A stretch of DNA of 64,000 bases from JANQIO01 sp043585095 (GTDB lineage Bacteria; Pseudomonadota; Gammaproteobacteria; Pseudomonadales; Halieaceae): the NCBI GenBank assembly GCA_043585095.1, contig CP121321.1:496001-560000 (forward strand), written 5' to 3'. The position numbers and the translations under genes are program-made. Within the stretch, counting starts at the first letter, position 1. Each line of letters starts with the position of its first letter. Positions 1-11,097 of the stretch are shown one piece after another. The notes under the pieces were generated by a model. That model saw only the letters and a program-made list of their open reading frames with translations. It did not search any database and was not told where the DNA came from.

Positions 1-2034
<2,034 letters not shown>

Positions 2035-2085
2035 TCCAACTAATACAGACACGGACATAGTGCATTTCCCATTGGAGGAAAAACC

Positions 2086-5000
2086 TTGAAAGACTTATTG
2101 AATCTGTTGAAGTCCCAGGGCCAGTCGGATGAATTCGACGCCATTCGTATTGGTTTGGCGTCCCCCGAGATGATCCGCTCCTGGTCTTTTGGCGACGTGA
2201 AAAAGCCAGAAACCATCAACTATCGGACTTTTAAGCCTGAGCGTGATGGTTTGTTCTGCGCGAAGATTTTCGGACCGGTAAAAGATTACGAATGCCTCTG
2301 CGGCAAGTACAAGCGGCTGAAGCATCGTGGTGTGATCTGCGAGAAGTGCGGCGTCGAAGTCGCGCTCGCAAAGGTGCGCCGTGAGCGCATGGGTCATATT
2401 GAGCTGGCCAGCCCGGTAGCTCACATCTGGTTTCTGAAATCGTTGCCGTCACGTATCGGTCTGCTTCTTGATATGACCCTGCGCGACATCGAGCGTGTGC
2501 TGTATTTTGAGTCTTACGTTGTGACCGACCCTGGCATGACTACTCTAGAGCACGGCCAGTTACTGACCGATGAGCAGTACTATGAGGCGATGGAAGAGTT
2601 CGGTGACGAGTTCTCCGCCAAGATGGGTGCCGAGGCGGTTCAGGATCTGATGAGCCAGATCGACATTAATCAGGAAGTTGCCACGCTACGTGAAGAAATT
2701 CCGGCAACCAGCAGCGAAACCAAAATCAAGAAGCTTTCCAAGCGCTTGAAGCTGCTCGAAGCCTTCGCTACATCGGGTAACAAGCCCGAGTGGATGATTC
2801 TTAACGCATTGCCAGTGTTGCCGCCGGACCTGCGTCCTTTGGTTCCGCTGGACGGCGGTCGATTCGCGACGTCTGATCTTAATGACCTCTATCGTCGTGT
2901 GATCAACCGCAACAACCGCTTGAAGCGGCTTCTGGACCTGAACGCGCCCGACATCATTGTTCGCAACGAGAAGCGGATGCTGCAGGAGGCTGTGGACGCC
3001 TTGTTGGATAACGGTCGTCGCGGTCGTGCGATAACGGGTTCCAATAAGCGCCCACTCAAGTCTCTGGCTGACATGATTAAAGGTAAGCAAGGTCGCTTCC
3101 GTCAAAACCTGCTTGGTAAGCGCGTTGACTACTCGGGTCGCTCGGTCATTGTAGTTGGCCCAACGCTGCGACTGCATCAGTGCGGCCTGCCCAAGAAAAT
3201 GGCATTAGAGCTGTTCAAGCCCTTCATCTTCGGCAAGCTGGAGCTGCGTGGTCTGGCGACCACGATCAAGGCTGCCAAAAAGATGGTCGAGCGCGAGCCC
3301 CCCGAGGTGTGGGATATTCTCGCCGAGGTTATCCGGGAACACCCCGTGCTGCTAAACCGCGCGCCTACCCTTCACCGTCTGGGTATTCAGGCGTTCGAGC
3401 CAGTGCTAATCGAAGGTAAAGCGATTCAGCTGCACCCCTTGGTCTGCGCTGCTTACAACGCTGACTTTGACGGTGACCAGATGGCCGTTCACGTGCCGCT
3501 GACGCTGGAAGCCCAGCTCGAAGCGCGTGCGTTGATGATGTCTACCAACAACATTCTGTCACCTGCCAACGGCGAGCCGATTATCGTGCCGTCCCAGGAC
3601 GTGGTGTTGGGTTTGTATTACATGACTCGCGACCGTATCAATGCGAAAGGCGAGGGCATGGTGTTTGCAGACGTCACCGAGGTGCATCGCGCCTTCATGG
3701 CGGGTCACGTTCATTTGCAGGCGCGTATCAAGGTGCGCATCAAGCAGAGCGTAGAGAACGAAGAAGGCGAGATGCAGGACGTCACGTCGATTGAAGATAC
3801 AACGGTCGGTCGTGCTTTGCTTTGGGAAGTTGTGCCCCGCGGTCTTGAATATGCGCTGGTTAACCAGCCGATGAACAAGAAGGCTATTTCTCGAATCATC
3901 AATCGCTGCTACCGGATCGTAGGTCTGAAAGCGACAGTCATCTTTGCTGATCAGCTGATGTACACCGGCTATGACTACTCAACTCGCTCAGGCGCCTCTA
4001 TTGGTGTGAACGACTTTGAAATTCCGGATGCGAAGGCGAAGATCATTGATCACGCCGATGCAGAGGTGAAAGACATTGAAGGGCAATACGCCTCGGGTCT
4101 TGTTACGCAGGGCGAGAAGTACAACAAAGTCATCGATATTTGGTCACGTGCTAACGATCTGGTGTCCAAGGCAATGATGGAAGGCCTGTCCAAAGAGACC
4201 GTTATCAATCGCGATGGCGAAGAGGAAGAGCAGGACTCTTTCAACTCGGTGTACGTATATGCGGACTCTGGTGCCCGGGGTTCACCCGCGCAGATTCGCC
4301 AGCTTGCCGGCATGCGTGGTTTGATGGCCAAGCCGGACGGCTCGATCATTGAGACTCCGATTACGGCAAACTTCCGTGAAGGCCTTAACGTACTGCAGTA
4401 CTTTATCTCAACCCACGGTGCACGTAAGGGCCTTGCCGATACCGCATTGAAGACAGCCAACTCCGGTTACTTGACTCGTCGTCTTGTTGACGTTGCTCAG
4501 GATCTAGTTGTTACCGAGGAGGACTGCGGAACTGACACTGGCCTGCTGATGACGCCGGTTATTGAAGGTGGCGACATCATCGAATCACTGGGTGATCGCG
4601 TTCTTGGGCGTGTCATTGCTCGCGACGTTATCCGACCCGGCACCGATGATGAAATTGCGGTCACTGCGGGCACTATGCTGGATGAACGCTGGGTAGACCG
4701 TCTTGAAGAGATGGGTATCGATGAGGTGGAAGTTCGCTCCCCGATTAGCTGTGAAACCCGTTACGGCATTTGCTCTATGTGCTATGGACGTGACCTGGCT
4801 CGCGGCCATCGTGTGAATCTCGGTGAAGCCATTGGCGTTGTTGCAGCACAGTCCATTGGTGAGCCAGGCACGCAGTTAACCATGCGTACCTTCCACATCG
4901 GTGGGGCAGCATCTCGTGCGACTGCGGTAGACAGCATTCAAGTCAAGGCCGACGGTTCGGTTCGCTTGCAGAATCTTAAGCACGTAGAGCGAGCTGATGG

Positions 5001-6306
5001 CAAGCTGGTGGCGGTAAGTCGTTCTGGTGAGCTGACCCTGTCCGACGAGCGTGGTCGTGAGCGTGAGCGCTACAAGCTGCCTTACGGTGCAACCATTACT
5101 GTCGCCGACCACGCTGAAGTAGCCGCCGGTGACGTTGTTGCAACCTGGGATCCACACACTCACCCGATCATCACTGAAGTGGCAGGTATCGTGAAGTTCT
5201 CCGGAATGGACGAGGGCATCACGGTAACCCGTCAGACTGACGAGCTAACCGGCTTGTCGAGCATTTCGGTAATGGAGGCAGGTGAGCGTCCCGCCGCCGG
5301 GAAGGATATCCGTCCTGCAATCACGCTGGTAGACAAGAAAGGCAAGGAGCTGTGTATTGCGGGAACCAATGTTCCGGCTCATTACTTCCTGCCCGCAGGG
5401 GCGATTGTGTCGCTTGAAGACGGCGCGGAAATCGGCGTCGGTGAGTTTATTGCGCGTATTCCTCAGGAAGGTTCAAAGACTCGCGACATCACCGGTGGTC
5501 TGCCTCGGGTTGCGGACTTGTTCGAAGCACGCAAGCCAAAAGAGCCCGCGATTCTTGCGGAAATCTCTGGCACGGTGAGCTTTGGTAAGGAAACCAAGGG
5601 CAAGCGTCGTCTGGTTATAACACCGACAGATGGGTCGACTTTGCCTGATGGCAGCGATCACTACGAGGCGCTAATTCCCAAGTGGCGCAACATGTCGGTG
5701 TTCGAAGGTGAAACCGTCGAGAAGGGAGAAGTGGTATCAGAAGGTCCACCTAGCCCCCACGATATCCTGCGCCTGAAAGGCATTGAGGAGTTGGCCAAGT
5801 ACATCGTCAATGAAATTCAGGACGTGTACCGGCTGCAGGGTGTGAAGATCAACGATAAGCACATCGAGGTGATTGTTCGCCAGATGCTGCGTAAGGTGAC
5901 GATCACCGGCTCTGGCGACTCAACGCTGATCAAAGGTGAGCAGGTCGAGTACACGACCTTCCTGGAAGAAAACGAGCGTTTGGCGACCGAGAGCTTGATT
6001 TCAGCTCAAGGCGAGCGCGAATTGCTGGGTATCACCAAAGCGTCTCTGGCGACCGAGAGCTTCATCTCTGCAGCATCTTTCCAGGAGACGACACGTGTTC
6101 TGACGGAGGCTGCAGTTACGGGCAAACGTGACAATCTGCGTGGCTTGAAAGAGAACGTTGTAGTTGGACGTTTGATTCCGGCCGGTACGGGTCTGGCCTA
6201 TCACGAGGAACGCAAGAAGCGTCGTGAAGTTGAGTCACCTGAAGGCAGCGTGAGCGTCCAGGAAATTGAAGCGGCTCTGACAGAGGCACTCCAAGCGGAC
6301 TCCTAA
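2086..6306 (+). CDS. rpoC: RNA polymerase subunit beta'
   Basis: Largest subunit of RNA polymerase, carrying the catalytic magnesium site. The product is 1406 residues, essentially the E. coli length. The N-terminal zinc site (CLCG, then CEKCG) is near residue 70, the catalytic NADFDGDQMA motif starts at residue 458, and the second cysteine cluster (CETRYGICSMC) is present. The start is a TTG at 2086, chosen because the good Shine-Dalgarno sequence GGAGGA lies at 2074-2079 and because the N-terminus MKDLLNLLK matches the family. It is cotranscribed with rpoB and closed by the hairpin at 6326-6352. Confidence 0.98.
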   Translation: MKDLLNLLKSQGQSDEFDAIRIGLASPEMIRSWSFGDVKKPETINYRTFKPERDGLFCAKIFGPVKDYECLCGKYKRLKHRGVICEKCGVEVALAKVRRERMGHIELASPVAHIWFLKSLPSRIGLLLDMTLRDIERVLYFESYVVTDPGMTTLEHGQLLTDEQYYEAMEEFGDEFSAKMGAEAVQDLMSQIDINQEVATLREEIPATSSETKIKKLSKRLKLLEAFATSGNKPEWMILNALPVLPPDLRPLVPLDGGRFATSDLNDLYRRVINRNNRLKRLLDLNAPDIIVRNEKRMLQEAVDALLDNGRRGRAITGSNKRPLKSLADMIKGKQGRFRQNLLGKRVDYSGRSVIVVGPTLRLHQCGLPKKMALELFKPFIFGKLELRGLATTIKAAKKMVEREPPEVWDILAEVIREHPVLLNRAPTLHRLGIQAFEPVLIEGKAIQLHPLVCAAYNADFDGDQMAVHVPLTLEAQLEARALMMSTNNILSPANGEPIIVPSQDVVLGLYYMTRDRINAKGEGMVFADVTEVHRAFMAGHVHLQARIKVRIKQSVENEEGEMQDVTSIEDTTVGRALLWEVVPRGLEYALVNQPMNKKAISRIINRCYRIVGLKATVIFADQLMYTGYDYSTRSGASIGVNDFEIPDAKAKIIDHADAEVKDIEGQYASGLVTQGEKYNKVIDIWSRANDLVSKAMMEGLSKETVINRDGEEEEQDSFNSVYVYADSGARGSPAQIRQLAGMRGLMAKPDGSIIETPITANFREGLNVLQYFISTHGARKGLADTALKTANSGYLTRRLVDVAQDLVVTEEDCGTDTGLLMTPVIEGGDIIESLGDRVLGRVIARDVIRPGTDDEIAVTAGTMLDERWVDRLEEMGIDEVEVRSPISCETRYGICSMCYGRDLARGHRVNLGEAIGVVAAQSIGEPGTQLTMRTFHIGGAASRATAVDSIQVKADGSVRLQNLKHVERADGKLVAVSRSGELTLSDERGRERERYKLPYGATITVADHAEVAAGDVVATWDPHTHPIITEVAGIVKFSGMDEGITVTRQTDELTGLSSISVMEAGERPAAGKDIRPAITLVDKKGKELCIAGTNVPAHYFLPAGAIVSLEDGAEIGVGEFIARIPQEGSKTRDITGGLPRVADLFEARKPKEPAILAEISGTVSFGKETKGKRRLVITPTDGSTLPDGSDHYEALIPKWRNMSVFEGETVEKGEVVSEGPPSPHDILRLKGIEELAKYIVNEIQDVYRLQGVKINDKHIEVIVRQMLRKVTITGSGDSTLIKGEQVEYTTFLEENERLATESLISAQGERELLGITKASLATESFISAASFQETTRVLTEAAVTGKRDNLRGLKENVVVGRLIPAGTGLAYHEERKKRREVESPEGSVSVQEIEAALTEALQADS

Positions 6307-6322
6307 AGGATATCCGCAAATA

Positions 6323-6356
6323 GACAGGGCTCTGCCGTAAAGGCAGGGCCCTTTTC
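6323..6356 (+). terminator. rho-independent terminator after rpoC
   Basis: An 11-bp stem (AGGGCTCTGCC with GGCAGGGCCCT, one G-U pair) closes a short loop and is followed by a short T run. It sits 19 bp after the rpoC stop codon and separates the rpoBC transcript from the str operon. Confidence 0.85.
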
Positions 6357-6477
6357 TATGCATGTGAAGCCCACTTCGATTATAGAGGCATCTGTAAGCA
6401 CCAAACGGTTAGTTTCAGGCAACTGCTGCTGGGGCACATGCAGTCAGCGAGCATTGGGTTTCAGCAGCTTACATTGC

Positions 6478-6506
6478 TTGACTCACCCATAACCCATCTA
6501 TAGAAT
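6478..6506 (+). promoter_or_regulatory. sigma-70 promoter of the str operon
   Basis: The -35 box TTGACT (6478-6483) and the -10 box TAGAAT (6501-6506) are separated by exactly 17 bp. The bases after the -10 box are G/C-rich (GCCGCCTCC), as in stringently controlled promoters. It lies about 65 bp before rpsL and after the rpoC terminator. The same TAGAAT box with a 17-bp spacer recurs before rpsJ, rpsM and rplU. Confidence 0.8.
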
Positions 6507-6571
6507 GCCGCCTCCCTTAATCGGGGGGACACCCTACGTCCCGAATTTTTAGTAACGGAGTTTTACGATTC

Positions 6572-6943
6572 ATGGCAACGATCAATCAGTTGGTCCGCAA
6601 GCCCAGAAAGCGCAAAGTCTCAAAAAGTGACGTGCCCGCCCTGCAGAGCTGTCCGCAGCGACGTGGTGTTTGTACGCGCGTTTATACGACTACGCCGAAG
6701 AAGCCGAACTCCGCACTGCGTAAAGTATGTCGTGTACGTTTGACCAACGGTTTCGAGGTTTCCTCGTACATCGGCGGCGAAGGACACAACCTGCAAGAGC
6801 ATAGTGTGGTTTTGATTCGCGGTGGTCGTGTAAAAGACTTGCCAGGTGTTCGCTACCACACAGTACGTGGCAGTTTGGATACCTCAGGCGTTGCAGACCG
6901 TAAGCAGGGTCGCTCTAAGTACGGCGCCAAGCGTCCTAAGTAG
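6572..6943 (+). CDS. rpsL: 30S ribosomal protein S12
   Basis: S12 lines the decoding centre of the small subunit and contributes to translational accuracy. The 123-residue product has the family signature TTTPKKPNSALRK and the loop VKDLPGVRYH. The residues known to change in streptomycin resistance (Lys43, Lys88, Pro91) are all wild type here. It is the first gene of the str operon, about 65 bp after a strong promoter. The gap to rpsG is unusually wide at 186 bp and holds only a small hairpin (6960-6973). Confidence 0.98.
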   Translation: MATINQLVRKPRKRKVSKSDVPALQSCPQRRGVCTRVYTTTPKKPNSALRKVCRVRLTNGFEVSSYIGGEGHNLQEHSVVLIRGGRVKDLPGVRYHTVRGSLDTSGVADRKQGRSKYGAKRPK

Positions 6944-7129
6944 TGGCAGGTGTCGGCCAAGCGCAAAAGCGCTGACGTGCAACTGACATACAAGTGAAGC
7001 GCAACGACTAGACAAAGTACCTGCTAGACAAAATGAATGGGGCTTATGCTCCAAGTAAGGCCGAAACCCTGCACCCCCGCATGCGGCAGGTCAGTGTTCG
7101 GATAACCTGAAGAGAAAAGTGAGGCAACC

Positions 7130-7600
7130 ATGCCAAGAAGACGCGTAGTCGCAAAACGCGAAGTCCTGCCAGATCCCAAGTTCGGGAACGCTACACTGGC
7201 AAAGTTTATGAACCACGTCATGATCAGCGGCAAAAAGTCAGTCGCTGAGCGCATCGTATACGGCGCGCTCGATATCGTGGAAGACAAGCTGTCAAAAAAT
7301 CCCCTGGAAGCTTTTGACGAAGCTCTGGAAAATATCGCCCCCATGGTCGAGGTGAAATCCCGCCGTGTTGGTGGCGCGACTTACCAGGTCCCTGTTGAAG
7401 TGCGTCCAGCACGACGTATGGCACTGTCAATGCGCTGGCTTGTTGAGTACGCGCGCTCCCGCGGCGAGAAGTCGATGACCCAGCGTCTGGCTGGCGAGAT
7501 CATTGATGCCTCACAGGGTAAAGGTAACGCTGTTCGCAAGCGCGAAGATGTTCATCGCATGGCTGAAGCGAACAAAGCGTTCTCTCACTACCGCTTCTAA
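7130..7600 (+). CDS. rpsG: 30S ribosomal protein S7
   Basis: S7 nucleates assembly of the 30S head and touches tRNA in the exit site. The 156-residue product begins MPRRRVVAKREVLPDP and has the expected RNA-binding stretch SRRVGGATYQVPVEV. In E. coli this protein represses the str mRNA by binding between rpsL and rpsG. The 186-bp gap before this gene could hold such a site, but I cannot recognise the structure by eye. fusA follows after 43 bp. Confidence 0.98.
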   Translation: MPRRRVVAKREVLPDPKFGNATLAKFMNHVMISGKKSVAERIVYGALDIVEDKLSKNPLEAFDEALENIAPMVEVKSRRVGGATYQVPVEVRPARRMALSMRWLVEYARSRGEKSMTQRLAGEIIDASQGKGNAVRKREDVHRMAEANKAFSHYRF

Positions 7601-7643
7601 AACGTTTTAATGACTAAACTCAACTCGATACAGGATTTACATC

Positions 7644-9746
<2,103 letters not shown>

Positions 9747-9780
9747 TGAAAAGCTAGTCACAGGTTAGAGGCTTAAGACT

Positions 9781-11004
9781 ATGTCCAAAGAGCAATTCGA
9801 ACGCAGCAAGCCCCACATCAATGTGGGCACGATTGGTCACGTAGACCATGGTAAGACGACGCTGACCGCGGCGCTGACGCGCGTGTGTGCGGAAGTATGG
9901 GGCGGAGATGCTGTTGCTTTCGACGGTATTGATAACGCGCCGGAAGAGCGTGAGCGCGGTATTACGATTGCGACATCTCACGTTGAGTATGAGTCGGACA
10001 TTCGCCACTACGCGCACGTTGACTGCCCTGGACACGCTGACTATGTGAAGAACATGATCACGGGCGCGGCCCAGATGGACGGTGCGATTCTGGTGTGTGG
10101 TGCGACCGACGGTCCGATGCCACAGACGCGCGAGCACATTCTGCTGTCTCGTCAGGTAGGTGTACCGTTTATTGTTGTGTTCCTGAACAAGGCTGACCTG
10201 TTGGCGGAAGACTGCGGCGGTGCGGATTCAGAAGAATACGAAGAGATGAAAGAGCTGGTAGAGATGGAGCTTCGTGAGCTGCTTGATACCTACGAGTTCC
10301 CAGGCGACGACACGCCGATCATTTGTGGTTCAGCGCTGATGGCGCTGGAAGGCAAAGACGACAATGAGTTGGGCACGACAGCGGTTAAGACGCTGGTCGA
10401 GACGCTGGACAGCTACATCCCTGAGCCTGAGCGTGCGGTAGACCAGCCGTTCCTGATGCCGGTAGAGGACGTGTTCTCTATCTCGGGTCGTGGCACGGTG
10501 GTAACGGGACGTGTAGAGCGTGGCGTTATTAAGGTTGGTGAAGAGATCGAGATTGTCGGTATCAAGGACACGACGACGACGACCTGTACGGGCGTTGAGA
10601 TGTTCCGCAAGCTGCTTGACGAAGGTCGCGCGGGCGAGAACGTGGGTGTTCTGTTGCGTGGTACGAAGCGTGAAGACGTTGAGCGTGGCCAGGTATTGGC
10701 GAAGCCGGGTTCAGTGAATCCGCACACGAAGTTCGAGGCAGAGGTTTACATTCTGTCGAAGGACGAAGGTGGTCGTCACACGCCGTTCTTCAAGGGCTAT
10801 CGTCCGCAGTTTTACTTCCGTACGACGGACGTAACGGGTGCGGTAGAGCTTCCGGAAGGCGTAGAGATGGTAATGCCGGGTGACAACGTTCAGATGGTAG
10901 CGACGTTGATTGCGCCGATAGCGATGGAAGAGGGCCTGCGTTTTGCGATCCGTGAGGGTGGCCGTACGGTAGGCGCTGGCGTCGTAGCGAAGATCATCGA
11001 GTAG
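9781..11004 (+). CDS. tuf: elongation factor Tu
   Basis: EF-Tu carries aminoacyl-tRNA to the ribosome as a GTP complex. The 407-residue product has the P-loop GHVDHGKTT, DCPGHADYVKNMITGAAQMD, and NKAD for guanine recognition. It is about ten residues longer than many enterobacterial EF-Tu proteins because of an acidic insert after NKADL (LLAEDCGGADSEEYEEM). Codon use is strongly biased, with runs of ACG and GCG. It is the last gene of the str operon, and its stop codon touches the first of three hairpins. A second tuf copy often precedes rpoB but would lie outside the window. Confidence 0.97.
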   Translation: MSKEQFERSKPHINVGTIGHVDHGKTTLTAALTRVCAEVWGGDAVAFDGIDNAPEERERGITIATSHVEYESDIRHYAHVDCPGHADYVKNMITGAAQMDGAILVCGATDGPMPQTREHILLSRQVGVPFIVVFLNKADLLAEDCGGADSEEYEEMKELVEMELRELLDTYEFPGDDTPIICGSALMALEGKDDNELGTTAVKTLVETLDSYIPEPERAVDQPFLMPVEDVFSISGRGTVVTGRVERGVIKVGEEIEIVGIKDTTTTTCTGVEMFRKLLDEGRAGENVGVLLRGTKREDVERGQVLAKPGSVNPHTKFEAEVYILSKDEGGRHTPFFKGYRPQFYFRTTDVTGAVELPEGVEMVMPGDNVQMVATLIAPIAMEEGLRFAIREGGRTVGAGVVAKIIE

Positions 11005-11038
11005 TGTTTATCACAGCCTCAACGGCTGTGATAAACAC
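11004..11038 (+). repeat. perfect 15-bp inverted repeat touching the tuf stop codon
   Basis: GTGTTTATCACAGCC (11004-11018) and its exact reverse complement (11024-11038) enclose a TCAAC loop. The first base of the stem is the last base of the tuf stop codon. No T run follows, so it is not a complete intrinsic terminator by itself. It may protect the tuf mRNA 3' end or act with the hairpins behind it. Confidence 0.85.
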
Positions 11039-11064
11039 GGGGACAGATCTTCAGCTCTGTCCCC
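11039..11064 (+). repeat. GGGGACAGA inverted repeat, second hairpin after tuf
   Basis: GGGGACAGA (11039-11047) pairs perfectly with TCTGTCCCC (11056-11064) around an 8-base loop, directly abutting the preceding hairpin. The GGGGACAGA arm resembles short palindromic repeat units seen scattered in other gammaproteobacterial genomes. That resemblance is from memory, and only one copy is seen in this window. Confidence 0.7.
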
Positions 11065-11068
11065 CCTT

Positions 11069-11097
11069 AAAAAAGCCCCTAACCGGGGCTTTTTTTT
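11069..11097. terminator. bidirectional terminator between tuf and the convergent ATPase gene
   Basis: AGCCCC (11074-11079) pairs with GGGGCT (11085-11090), flanked by an A run on the left and a seven-T run on the right, so it can stop transcripts from both strands. The stem overlaps the last codons and the stop codon of the minus-strand ATPase gene. Confidence 0.85.
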
